A program made the translations under genes and the position numbers. A model generated the notes under the pieces. The model had not been told where the DNA came from. It did not search any database and saw only the letters and a program-made list of their open reading frames with translations. Shown here piece by piece: positions 1-8,769 of a DNA stretch of 64,000 bases. The DNA comes from Aquilonibacter sp963703325. GTDB taxonomy: Bacteria; Vulcanimicrobiota; Vulcanimicrobiia; Vulcanimicrobiales; Vulcanimicrobiaceae. Position 1 is the stretch's first letter. Each line of letters opens with the position of its first letter. The stretch covers positions 2,604,001 to 2,668,000 of the forward strand of contig OY969805.1 in assembly GCA_963703325.1 (NCBI GenBank). The letters run 5' to 3'.

Positions 1-871
1 AGCGCGCAAGCGCCTGACGACCGTCGAAAAGGTGCAGGACGCACTTTTGGCTGCCGGCGCGGCGCGCGATACGCTGATCGTCGGCGTTGGCGGCGGCGTC
101 GCAAGCGATCTCTTCGGCTTTTCCGCAAGTACCTACATGCGTGGCGTGCCCTACCTGCACGTCGCGACCACGCTGGTGGCGATGGTCGATGCGGCGGTTG
201 GCGGCAAGACCGGCGTCGATGTCCGCGCCGGGAAAAATATCGTCGGCACGTTTGCCGATCCGGTCGCCGTCTTCGCGCAGACGGCCGCGCTGCAAACGCT
301 GCCGTATCGGCAGATTCGCGAAGGCCTCGCCGAAATCGTTAAAGCCGGAATCATCGAAGGTCACGAGCTGTTCGAATCGATCGAGACGCTCGCGCCGCAC
401 GCGTTTTGGCGCTGGCCGTGGCTCGAGATTGTGGCTGAGGCAATCAAAGTCAAGACGATGATCGTCGCCGACGATCGGCAAGAAGCGGGAATCCGTCAGC
501 TGCTCAATCTTGGGCACACCTTCGGCCACGCGCTTGAAACAGCCAGTGGTTATCGCATCACGCACGGTGCCGGGGTTGCGCTCGGCTTGCGCGCAGCTGG
601 ACTGCTGGCGCTGCGAACCGGCCGCTATTCAGAAGAGGAACATTTCCGCGTGCTGGCCACGATCGCACTCCTCGGCATGCCGCTGCGCACGTCGGTGCGC
701 GTGGATGACGCGCTCGCCGCAATGCAGAGCGATAAGAAGAAGCGGGCCGGCAAGCTGCGTTTCGTGCTCCCGCGCACCATCGGCGACGTGGAGTACGGCG
801 TCGAAGTGCCCGAACGCATCGTGCGCGCCGTACTCGCACAACTGCGCCGCCAGCCCGAATCCGCCGGCTAA
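1..871 (+). CDS. aroB: 3-dehydroquinate synthase (5' end outside window)
   Basis: Converts DAHP to 3-dehydroquinate, the second step of the shikimate pathway, in the cytoplasm with NAD and a divalent metal. The frame is already open at base 2, so the N-terminal part lies outside the window and about 289 residues are visible. Family signatures seen in order are the NAD-binding GGGVASD, the stretch ending VGGKTGVD, GKNIVG, the metal-binding Glu in EGLAEIVKAG, and the metal-binding His residues in LNLGHTFGHALE and THGAGVALGL. The stop TAA (869-871) is two bases before the priA start, so the two are probably cotranscribed. The catalytic core is intact. Confidence 0.95.
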   Translation, partial: ARKRLTTVEKVQDALLAAGAARDTLIVGVGGGVASDLFGFSASTYMRGVPYLHVATTLVAMVDAAVGGKTGVDVRAGKNIVGTFADPVAVFAQTAALQTLPYRQIREGLAEIVKAGIIEGHELFESIETLAPHAFWRWPWLEIVAEAIKVKTMIVADDRQEAGIRQLLNLGHTFGHALETASGYRITHGAGVALGLRAAGLLALRTGRYSEEEHFRVLATIALLGMPLRTSVRVDDALAAMQSDKKKRAGKLRFVLPRTIGDVEYGVEVPERIVRAVLAQLRRQPESAG

Positions 872-873
872 AA

Positions 874-3261
874 GTGCCGCGCGTCATCGATGCGCTGGCG
901 ACGATCCGCTCGTCGCGTTTCGATCTGCCGCTCACCTATGCCGCCGACGGGTTCGAGCTGCGGATCGGCGACGTCGTACGCGTGCCGCTCGGCAACCGCC
1001 AGGTGCTGGCCTATGTCGTCACCGCCCCCTATGATGCGCCGCCCGATCCCAAACGCAAAGCGGTGCTCGAACGGCTCGAGGTGCCGCGTGCATTTGACGA
1101 AGAGGGCTTGCATCTTGCGCGCTTCGTTGCTGAATACTACCTCTGCACGCTAGGTGAGGCGCTCTCGGCGGTCGTACTTGCCGGCGCGTTGCCACGTACG
1201 ATTGACAGCTTCGTGCGGACCGTCGCGCAGCCGAATCCGCCGCGCTACGCGTCGGTGCCCGCGCGCCTGGTGCGCTTGATTTGGGAAGAACTCGGCGACG
1301 GCTTTGCGCTGGAAACATTGCTGCGCCATCCCGATGCTCGGCGCGCGGGAGACCGCGGCGCGCTGTTGCGCTACGTGCAAGCGATCGTGCGCAGCGGCGA
1401 ACTGAGGCGCGAGCGGCGGTTCGTGCAGCCCAAGACGACGGCGTACCGCGTACGCGTGCTCTATCCCGGCGATGCGGCCATCAAGGGCAGCAAGGCCCAA
1501 GCGCTCGTCACGTTCGTGCGCGAGCAGCCCGGCGTGCCGCGCGCTGATGCGTTGCTCGCGGGGTTTTCCAATGCGGTCATCGCGCGCGCGGTCAAAGCCG
1601 GCGCAATCGAGGAGCGCGACGTCGAACCGGCCCAAACGCGCTCGTACGCACCGCTCGGCGATGCGGCCTTTCCGCCAACGGCCGAGCAGCGTGTGGCGCT
1701 CGAACGTCTCGGCACCGCTCTGGATACACGCGCGTTTGCCGAGCTCTTGTTGTTCGGCGTAACCGGCAGCGGTAAGACCTACGTCTACGTTGAGGCGATC
1801 AAACGGGTCGTGCGTGAAGGCGGGCGCGCGATCGTGCTGGTTCCCGAAATTTCGCTCACGCCGCAGACGGCGCGGCGATTCGAGGAGAGCTTCGGCGACC
1901 GTGTCGCCGTGCTGCACTCCGCGCTTTCGGAGCGCGAACGCTTCGACGCCTGGCAGGCCTGTTCGCGCGGCGAGATCGACGTGGTCGTCGGTGCACGTAG
2001 CGCGATCTTCGCGCCGCTGCAGAACGTGCGGCTGTGCGTGGTCGACGAGGCCCACGAGACCTCGTATAAGCAGGAAACGGTGCCGCGCTATCAGGCGGTG
2101 GCCGTGGCACGCGAGCGCATGCGAGCCGCGCACGGTGTACTCGTGCTCGGGAGCGCCACGCCGCCGCTGGAAAGCTACGAAGCAGCATTGCGCGGCAAGA
2201 TCGAGCTAGTGACGATGCGCGAACGCGCGACCGCGCAGCCGATGCCGGCGGTCCACGTGGTCGATTTAGCGAAAGAACTCGAATCGGGCAATAAGCGAAT
2301 CTTTTCGACGATGCTCGCCGAGGCGCTGGGCGAACGGATCGAGCGCGGCGAGAAGACCGTGCTCTTCGTGAATCGCCGCGGTAGCGGCGGCTTCGTGCTG
2401 TGCCGCAGCTGCGGCCACGTGCCGCAGTGCCCGCGCTGTGATGTCTCGCTCACCGCGCATCGCAGCGAAGGGCTGTTGCGTTGCCACTACTGCGATTTTC
2501 AAATGCCCTTCCCGAAGAAATGTCCCGCGTGTGGGCTCGAGACGATCCGTGAATTCGGCGTCGGCACCGAACGCGTGGTCGAAGAAGTGGCGCGACTCTT
2601 CCCCGATGCACGGGTGGTGCGCATGGACTCCGACACAACGACGCGCGTGGGCGATCACGCGCGCCTGCTGACCGAATTCGGCGAGCGCGGCGACGTGCTG
2701 GTCGGCACGCAGATGGTCGCGAAAGGCCTGGACTTTCCGACCGTCACGCTGGTCGGCGTGGTGGCCGCCGACGTCGGGCTGCACATTCCAGACTATCGCG
2801 CAGCGGAGCGGACCTTCGATCTAGTCGCGCAGGTCTGCGGCCGGAGCGGGCGCGCGCAGGTTGGTGAAGCGATCGTGCAGACCTACTCGCCCAATCACCC
2901 GGCAATCGTCTATGCTGCCAAGCACGACTACGACGGTTTTGCGCGCGGCGAACTAGCGCAGCGGCGTGAACTGCGCTATCCGCCCTTCTCGCGCTTGGTG
3001 TATCTCGGCGTCATTGGCCGCAGCCGCAAGGCCGCGCAGAGTGTGGCCGATGGTTACGCGGAGATTTTGAAGGCGGGGAACGTCGGCGAAGTCCTCGGGC
3101 CCGCACCGTACCCCGTCGCGCGCGTCAACAACGAGTGGCGCTTCCGCATCGCCGTGAAGACCCGCACGCCCAAGCCCCTCCGCGCCATCATTAGGTCGAA
3201 AGTCCTACCGGCGGCACAAGCCGAGCACGCTACGCGTCTAGCGATTAACGTGGATCCTTGA
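874..3261 (+). CDS. priA: Primosomal protein N' (replication restart helicase PriA)
   Basis: Superfamily 2 DNA helicase that recognises stalled forks and starts reloading of the replicative helicase. The GTG start gives 795 residues. A 3'-DNA-binding domain covers roughly residues 1-100. Walker A GVTGSGKT is at 295-302 and the DEAH box at 391-394. Eight zinc-binding cysteines are at 510, 513, 519, 522, 537, 540, 550 and 553. The conserved helicase stretch around VGTQMVAKGLDFP and QVCGRSGRAQ follows. All expected motifs are present and the length is normal. The GTG lies 2 bases after aroB, suggesting translational coupling. Confidence 0.96.
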   Translation: MPRVIDALATIRSSRFDLPLTYAADGFELRIGDVVRVPLGNRQVLAYVVTAPYDAPPDPKRKAVLERLEVPRAFDEEGLHLARFVAEYYLCTLGEALSAVVLAGALPRTIDSFVRTVAQPNPPRYASVPARLVRLIWEELGDGFALETLLRHPDARRAGDRGALLRYVQAIVRSGELRRERRFVQPKTTAYRVRVLYPGDAAIKGSKAQALVTFVREQPGVPRADALLAGFSNAVIARAVKAGAIEERDVEPAQTRSYAPLGDAAFPPTAEQRVALERLGTALDTRAFAELLLFGVTGSGKTYVYVEAIKRVVREGGRAIVLVPEISLTPQTARRFEESFGDRVAVLHSALSERERFDAWQACSRGEIDVVVGARSAIFAPLQNVRLCVVDEAHETSYKQETVPRYQAVAVARERMRAAHGVLVLGSATPPLESYEAALRGKIELVTMRERATAQPMPAVHVVDLAKELESGNKRIFSTMLAEALGERIERGEKTVLFVNRRGSGGFVLCRSCGHVPQCPRCDVSLTAHRSEGLLRCHYCDFQMPFPKKCPACGLETIREFGVGTERVVEEVARLFPDARVVRMDSDTTTRVGDHARLLTEFGERGDVLVGTQMVAKGLDFPTVTLVGVVAADVGLHIPDYRAAERTFDLVAQVCGRSGRAQVGEAIVQTYSPNHPAIVYAAKHDYDGFARGELAQRRELRYPPFSRLVYLGVIGRSRKAAQSVADGYAEILKAGNVGEVLGPAPYPVARVNNEWRFRIAVKTRTPKPLRAIIRSKVLPAAQAEHATRLAINVDP

Positions 3262-3273
3262 AAATGCAAGCTC

Positions 3274-4119
3274 ATGCCTATTGATGCGATCACCAAACTG
3301 GAAGCCGAGCTAGACGCGTTCAAACCGCACGAGGATCTCTCGCGCCTGCAGCTTTTTCGCATGCTCGCCATTGAATATCCGCACCGCGTTGCCGGCGGCA
3401 GGACTCCCGAAGAGGCGGCGAGCGACATGAAGAACTATCTGACCGCGCTCAGCGCTGCGGAGTCGCTATCCTTCGAAGCGATCGACCTTGCTTCGTTCCA
3501 GGCTTTGCACGCTTCGCTAGATGGTCGCGGCGATCCGACGGCCTTTCGGAAAACGGCGGTTGCCGTTCGCGTAAACGCCCCGGGTGCGCCTCTGCGCGTC
3601 ACGGGTACTTCTCCGGGAGACGTCACCCGCCGGATGGAGGAGATGCTGGCCCGCATCTATCGCAATCCTGCCCTTGGGCGGCTAGAGCGAATCTCGCTGG
3701 GATACTTTGAGCTCATTCGAACCCATCCATTTGAGGATGGAAACGGCCGGCTCTCTCGCCTGCTGCTTACGGCGCTCATCAAGCAAGGCTTTCGCTCAGG
3801 CGTATGGCTGACCATTACGCGCGTTATGCGTTCTGATTTTCGTCGTTACCATACCGCGATTCGGAGCCAGGATGAAGATGTATACGCGAGGTGGCTTAGC
3901 TACGTTTCGGGAGCCTTGACGGCCGAGCTGCACGCCGCCGCTCGATTTGACGCGGCCCTTGCTAGCCTCGATAGCGACGACCGTAATGCGGCACTGGGAA
4001 CGGTGAAAGAAACGATCAGCGCATTCCAGGACGGCACGGGAGCCAATGCCCTCTCAGGATTGGCTGCGGCTGCGTCCTCAGCAAAATCAGCAAAGCTACT
4101 CATGGGACTTATGGCCTAG
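3274..4119 (+). CDS. Fic/DOC family protein
   Basis: Fic proteins usually transfer AMP or another nucleotide phosphate from a nucleotide onto a hydroxyl of a target protein. The full catalytic motif HPFEDGNGR is at residues 151-159, so the enzyme should be active. I see no convincing (S/T)xxxE(G/N) inhibitory helix in the N-terminal half. The protein has 281 residues and no signal peptide. It begins 12 bases after priA but opens an accessory block of different base composition. The target is unknown. Doc-like toxins are much shorter, so a toxin-antitoxin role is unsupported and no small antitoxin gene is adjacent. Confidence 0.85.
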   Translation: MPIDAITKLEAELDAFKPHEDLSRLQLFRMLAIEYPHRVAGGRTPEEAASDMKNYLTALSAAESLSFEAIDLASFQALHASLDGRGDPTAFRKTAVAVRVNAPGAPLRVTGTSPGDVTRRMEEMLARIYRNPALGRLERISLGYFELIRTHPFEDGNGRLSRLLLTALIKQGFRSGVWLTITRVMRSDFRRYHTAIRSQDEDVYARWLSYVSGALTAELHAAARFDAALASLDSDDRNAALGTVKETISAFQDGTGANALSGLAAAASSAKSAKLLMGLMA

Positions 4120-4237
4120 TTTACAACGTCAATCGTTTGCTGTAACGTTTTCTCTACAACGGAATGTGGGTGTTCCTGATTCGCTGCCTTTGCGTAGCTT
4201 GCATCGGCGTTCACCCTGCGTCATGGAGGGGACACGG

Positions 4238-7200
4238 ATGAACGCGCAAGGCGTTAGCGGCGTCACGACCGCCGATGTGCCGGAAATTCTCACGCAGCAG
4301 CCGGGAACGGCAGCACCATCGATCGTTACCGATGAGGGCGGAGCGGTTGTCCCACAGACTACGCTTACAGCGCTGTTTGATCAAAACGGTAACTATGTTG
4401 GATCGTACGGCACGGACCCAAGTACCGGGGCGTTCTCAGCTTGGAATGCGCAGGGGCAGGAAACAAGCTTCCAAGCATTCGCCGCCGAGCATCAGCTTGC
4501 GAACGGCGCGACGCCAGTCGCTTCCGACGGCGGCAATGCGGTTCTTTACAATGCATCCGGGCAGATCGTTGGCCTCGACGTAGCGGGCTACGTCGTCGAC
4601 ACACCCAGCGCGATGCAAAATACACCCACTCCAGAGGACGGCGATACGACGGTCTACGACGGGACCGGGCAGAACGAGCTTGGCTCCTTCGGTTATAGCG
4701 CGGCTGCGAGCGATCTTGTCATCAACGGTGTCTCTGCGGATTCAATACTAGAGTCCGACGGCTTTACGGCTTCGCAGCTATCGCAAGTCGAGCAGTCTCT
4801 CGAAGCAAACGGGGGTTGGGTCCTCTCGAATGCTAATGATGCTGCCGTTCGGTGCGCCCTGATCGAGTACGAGCTGGGTGGGAGCACCATCGCACTCGCG
4901 GCCGGCACGGTCGTTACCGCTAGCTCGAACGTTTACACGGCGCAGGGCGCCTACTTAGGCTCATTCAGCGATGCCAACGGCGAGTTCTCAGCATACAACC
5001 AGAACGGCGTTGTCAACGCCACTCCAGTCATGCAGGACGACGGTGTAACCGCCGCGCAGCAGGAAGCAGCGGGGCAGGTACTGACAAGCGCGCTGCCCGG
5101 CCAGCTCGCAGGCGACGCGGACCTCCGGCAGATCAACGTCGCTCTTTCTGCGTATTTGCTCAGTCAGGCAGCGGCGACGCCGCTCACGAACAGCGTCGAT
5201 GTATACGATGGGCAGGTTTTCGAAGGCGTTATCGGCATCGATTCGCAGACAGGGCAGCTTGCCCTCGAGGAATCGAGTGGCGTTGTCGTCGATGTGAACA
5301 GTTCGCTTGTGGCGCAATCGGGACTGACTGCCTCTGCGTTGACGAACGTGCAGCAGCTCTTGGCCACGACGTCTTCGGCGATTCTGACGTCCGCGCAAGC
5401 CGCGATGCTGTCCTCGACGGTATCAGCGCTCAACGACGTGTTGCAGAACCTCGATAATGACCCCTTCGAGAACCTGACTCCGGCGCAGGTTGGCGCGTAC
5501 ACGGTACAGGAGCTTGCGGATTTCGGCAGCGACCAGGTCGAAGGTTTGACCGCAGCACAGATCAATGGGCTGTCGACCGCGCAGATACAAGCACTCAACG
5601 CGGGCGGCTTCAGCGCGACCGCGCTGGCTGGGCTGTCGAGTAGTAGCGCCAGGGCTCTGACACCAACGCAGATTGCTGAGCTGGATGCACAGCAGGTTCA
5701 GGCGTTGGGAACCCTGGTCGACCTCTTCACGCCGTCGCAATTCGGCGCGCTTACGTGGGATGGTGTTCCGGGCCTTACGACGCCGGCGCTCGCCGTGCTC
5801 GATGACCAGCAGTTACAGGCCTTAACACCCACGCTGTTCTCGGCTCTGTCCGACGCACAAGTTGCCGCATTGTCACCAACGCAGTTGGCGGCGCTTTCCG
5901 CGACGCAAGTAGACGCTCTGAGCGCGTCGCAGATCAATGCGCTTTCGATGCCGCAGATTCAAGCACTCGATACGAGTACGCTCGGTGAGGCAGCGCTCGA
6001 TGGACTCTCAGAGAGTGCCGTGCAATCGCTGTCGCAAAGCCAGGTTGGGGATCTTTCGGCGAACCAGGTCGACTGGCTTGGGGACGCTGTTGAGTGGTTC
6101 ACAGCTCAACAGGTTGGGGCACTATCGTCCTCGCAAATGCAAGCGCTAAGCGCACCTCAGCTGACGGCGCTATCAGCGACGCAGCTGTCGATGCTGGCTG
6201 CGACGCAGCTAGCGGCGCTCGCGCCGAATCAGATCGCGATCTTAACCGCCTCGCAAACAGAGGCTCTTGACGGAGCACAGCTTTCGTTACTGAACACGGC
6301 GCAAATTGATGCCGTCGAACAAGGCCAGCTCATGTCGCTAGCGGAGTCGCAGCTGGGCGCGGTATCGACGGCAGCAAATGGTCCGATATTAACCCCAAAT
6401 CCAGGTTGGCAGCCCTACGGCGTACCGACCGTTACGAGCGACGGCACCAACACCACAACCACAAGTCAGATGTGGAATACTCTTACCGATACTCTTCTTA
6501 CGACAACGGCAGTCAACGGCCAAGTAACTCAGTATTATTTTGTAACCTACGCTGCGGACGCAGGTCCTTCGACTGATAACCCTCAGATCACGGGCACAAT
6601 AACTCAGACACCGGGCCCAAACGGAAGCTACACCGACGTATCTACGGACGGAAGCGGTCAAGTCTCGTATATGAATGTAGCACTCCCTTATTTACAGGGG
6701 ACAACAACGAGCGCCGGCGACGCGCAGTTTGTCTTCGGTCCGACGACGACGGTGCAGCTCACGGGACCAGGCGGTTCCCCCCTAGGTATCGTGTCGATTA
6801 CGTCCAGTTCGAATTTTTGGAGTGCGGCGAGCGCAGGTGCCGACTTCGGCACGATAGTTGGCGGTTTGTTTAACTATCCAATAACGTCGAGCACGCCCCA
6901 GGGAATAGTCCTCGGAGCAGCAGCGGCGTTTGCCGCCAGCTCGGGCTCAACGCTCTCGGTCGTGTTTAACACAAGCACGGTAACGGGCACTGTGACGCTC
7001 GGACCGGACGCGAACTTGCAGTCCATCGGGCTCGAAGCGCCCGTAGATATAAATGGAAATCTTCAGTTCGCTAATGGCGACACTTGGAGTGCGAATTCGG
7101 TACTGGGCTTTGAGACGCAAACCTACACTACGGCGAATGGCACAGTTTTCACCGAGACCGATGGCCTTCCCACGACAGCGGTGACTCCAGACGGCTCCGA

Positions 7201-7675
7201 GTGGGCGCAAGGCGCAGACGGCAATTTCCAGTACGTTGGGCCAGCGGGGAGCGCGCCGCCGGGACCGGCACCGTCGCCCACTGGCTCGTCCGACAGCTCG
7301 AACTCTCAGCCGCCCGACGGTGAAGCGGCCCCAGTGTTGCCGACGTTCTTGGGCGGTCAGCCAACAGTCAGCGGCTCGAGCAACAGCGGAACGACGTCTG
7401 GAGGAAGCGGCGGTGCATCCTCTGGAAGCGACGGTGGAACGACCAGTGGAACCACAGGCGGCTCGAGTAACAGCGGGACGACATCGGGAAGTGGCAGCGG
7501 CACGACCACTGGAGGCGCCAGCGGGACGCCCTCCGTCTACACAGTTACCTCAGCCGGTAGTGGGACGATCTCTGGAGACGAAAACGCAGGCGCTAACGGG
7601 GCAGACGGGGGCACAAGCACCAATGGGACAACGTCAGGCACTCACGGCGGAGCGCCCGGTGGAAAGCCGAACTGA
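4238..7675 (+). CDS. Large octapeptide-repeat protein, function unknown
   Basis: The chosen start is ATG 4238 because GGAGGGG (4225-4231) sits 6 bases upstream. The frame is open further upstream, overlapping the Fic gene, but lacks a ribosome site there. This gives 1145 residues in four parts. An N-terminal third holds about five loose copies of a Tyr/Gly unit like VYTAQGAYLGSF followed by a DxxTG turn. About 297 residues then carry tandem octapeptides of the form L-S/T-x-x-Q-I/V/L-x-A. A Thr/Ser/Gly-rich region of beta character follows, and finally a low-complexity Gly/Ser/Thr tail (about 7370-7530). No signal peptide or anchor is evident. A surface or secreted structural protein is the likeliest role, by inference only. 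Confidence 0.7.
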   Translation: MNAQGVSGVTTADVPEILTQQPGTAAPSIVTDEGGAVVPQTTLTALFDQNGNYVGSYGTDPSTGAFSAWNAQGQETSFQAFAAEHQLANGATPVASDGGNAVLYNASGQIVGLDVAGYVVDTPSAMQNTPTPEDGDTTVYDGTGQNELGSFGYSAAASDLVINGVSADSILESDGFTASQLSQVEQSLEANGGWVLSNANDAAVRCALIEYELGGSTIALAAGTVVTASSNVYTAQGAYLGSFSDANGEFSAYNQNGVVNATPVMQDDGVTAAQQEAAGQVLTSALPGQLAGDADLRQINVALSAYLLSQAAATPLTNSVDVYDGQVFEGVIGIDSQTGQLALEESSGVVVDVNSSLVAQSGLTASALTNVQQLLATTSSAILTSAQAAMLSSTVSALNDVLQNLDNDPFENLTPAQVGAYTVQELADFGSDQVEGLTAAQINGLSTAQIQALNAGGFSATALAGLSSSSARALTPTQIAELDAQQVQALGTLVDLFTPSQFGALTWDGVPGLTTPALAVLDDQQLQALTPTLFSALSDAQVAALSPTQLAALSATQVDALSASQINALSMPQIQALDTSTLGEAALDGLSESAVQSLSQSQVGDLSANQVDWLGDAVEWFTAQQVGALSSSQMQALSAPQLTALSATQLSMLAATQLAALAPNQIAILTASQTEALDGAQLSLLNTAQIDAVEQGQLMSLAESQLGAVSTAANGPILTPNPGWQPYGVPTVTSDGTNTTTTSQMWNTLTDTLLTTTAVNGQVTQYYFVTYAADAGPSTDNPQITGTITQTPGPNGSYTDVSTDGSGQVSYMNVALPYLQGTTTSAGDAQFVFGPTTTVQLTGPGGSPLGIVSITSSSNFWSAASAGADFGTIVGGLFNYPITSSTPQGIVLGAAAAFAASSGSTLSVVFNTSTVTGTVTLGPDANLQSIGLEAPVDINGNLQFANGDTWSANSVLGFETQTYTTANGTVFTETDGLPTTAVTPDGSEWAQGADGNFQYVGPAGSAPPGPAPSPTGSSDSSNSQPPDGEAAPVLPTFLGGQPTVSGSSNSGTTSGGSGGASSGSDGGTTSGTTGGSSNSGTTSGSGSGTTTGGASGTPSVYTVTSAGSGTISGDENAGANGADGGTSTNGTTSGTHGGAPGGKPN
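5474..6364 (+). repeat. Tandem 24-bp (octapeptide) repeat array within the 4238-7675 gene
   Basis: The translated segment divides into about 36 units of eight residues. Examples are LTPAQVGA, LSPTQLAA, LSATQVDA, LSASQINA, LSMPQIQA, LSSSQMQA and LAPNQIAI. Leu at position 1, Ser or Thr at 2, Gln at 5 and a branched aliphatic residue at 6 are kept, while positions 3, 4 and 7 vary. A few units are 7 residues or contain short insertions such as GTLVDL and GDAVEW. At DNA level the copies are diverged, which points to an old, selected array and not a recent slippage expansion. Confidence 0.85.
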
Positions 7676-8192
7676 CTTCTTGGGTGGCGGGGCCGCGAGA
7701 TTTTCACGTGCACTTCTGAGCATAATCCTGCACGGCGCTGCGCTCGTCGCGTTGCCTTCCCCATGCTTTGCAGATGCGCGTCTTTTGTACACGCCGCCGC
7801 CCGGGTGGGCGCCGCTAGGAGGACCCGGCGTCACCGTTTCGCCGCCTAACTATTGGCAGCTGCGTACAACCGATATCACGTATTGGCCCGTTTTAGCTGG
7901 GCCAGTCGATACGAGTGATGTCGACGTCGAGAAGCGGTGGAGTGACGTTCCGGTTCGCAAGGGATGGAAACTCGCCGAGTCAAGCGTCACACAGGAACAC
8001 GCGTGCGCGGGTGAAGCGTGGTGGATTCGACGATCCTTCGAGCTACCGGGCGGAAGGATCTACCGCCAGATCAGGCTGGAATTTCGCAGCGGGCAGTCGA
8101 TGGCGATGTTGATGTACGATCTTCGCTCGAATTCCGAGAAGGAGGACCCGACGGTACTCGCGTCTTTCTTGGATTTTTGCAAGCGTGGTTGA
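7659..8192 (+). CDS. Secreted protein of unknown function
   Basis: The GTG at 7659 is preceded by GGAG (7649-7652) at 6-base spacing and overlaps the end of the repeat protein by 17 bases. It gives 177 residues starting with a signal peptide (hydrophobic run ALLSIILHGAALVAL, probable cleavage near CFADA). The mature part is rich in Trp and Pro (PPPGWAPLGGPG, YWPVLAGPV) and ends in a short basic tail. I do not recognise the family. Overlapping starts and stops with both neighbours suggest one operon with the repeat protein. An open frame also extends back to 7236 but would lie wholly inside the repeat gene. Confidence 0.6.
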   Translation: MESRTDFLGGGAARFSRALLSIILHGAALVALPSPCFADARLLYTPPPGWAPLGGPGVTVSPPNYWQLRTTDITYWPVLAGPVDTSDVDVEKRWSDVPVRKGWKLAESSVTQEHACAGEAWWIRRSFELPGGRIYRQIRLEFRSGQSMAMLMYDLRSNSEKEDPTVLASFLDFCKRG

Positions 8193-8760
8193 GAGCGTGC
8201 GCGTGGCCGCAACATTTGCGGCGGCGCTGGCACTAGAGACTGTTGGAAGGCTGCTACTGCACGCCGCATTTGCCAGCGGGATCCTACATGCTTCCGTCGC
8301 GTGGCCCCCGTCGGCGCCGCTGGCAATGGTTCTATGGCAAGCTTTTCTAACGGTTGCGGGTGCCGCGCTGCTCTACGCGGCTGTTTTTTTCCTCGGCATG
8401 AGAGGCGTGCTCGCTTCACCGCTCATTATCGGTAAGACGGCAATACAGGCAGCGGTTGCTTCTCCCGGATTCGCAACACTCATCGCAGGGACGCTGGCCT
8501 TGGAACTCGTGCGCGGCTCAAGCGCCATTCGGGCGGCCCTCCCGAGGCCTAGCGGATTTCCAGCGGTGATCGGCTCGATGATAAGGCAGGCTGCCATAAC
8601 AAAGCAGGTGGCACTGGTGGCCGTCGTCGTGAGCATCGCTTTGTCCGTAACATTTTGTCTTCTTGTAATGCGAGGGAGGCTCGTTGAACCGGGGAGTGCC
8701 GCCGTGGTTACGGTCGCAAGTGCGTTGGTGGGAGCGTACTTTACGCTAGTCGGGGTCTAG
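8185..8760 (+). CDS. Integral membrane protein of unknown function
   Basis: This 191-residue protein has about five hydrophobic segments, including ones near residues 5-30, 45-72, 80-108, 140-162 and 170-190, separated by short basic loops. It begins at a GTG overlapping the previous gene's stop by 8 bases, so it is translated from the same message. No family motif is recognised. A membrane partner for the neighbouring secreted and repeat proteins is possible but is inferred from position only. Confidence 0.6.
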   Translation: MVESVRVAATFAAALALETVGRLLLHAAFASGILHASVAWPPSAPLAMVLWQAFLTVAGAALLYAAVFFLGMRGVLASPLIIGKTAIQAAVASPGFATLIAGTLALELVRGSSAIRAALPRPSGFPAVIGSMIRQAAITKQVALVAVVVSIALSVTFCLLVMRGRLVEPGSAAVVTVASALVGAYFTLVGV

Positions 8761-8769
8761 CCCTTCCGA

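Noticed and set aside
3274..4119. Doc-type toxin of a toxin-antitoxin pair
   Set aside because: At 281 residues it is much longer than Doc, carries a standard HPFxxGNGR motif and has no small antitoxin gene beside it.
5474..6364. Similarity of the octapeptides to the LTPxQVVAIAS start of TAL-effector repeats
   Set aside because: TAL repeats are 33-35 residues and carry a variable di-residue and GGKQALE. Here the period is 8 and none of this is present, so DNA binding is not supported.
7236..7658. Upstream extension of the secreted protein gene, giving about 318 residues
   Set aside because: The extension is Arg/Ala-rich, lies inside the repeat-protein gene, and the ribosome site at 7649-7652 supports GTG 7659.
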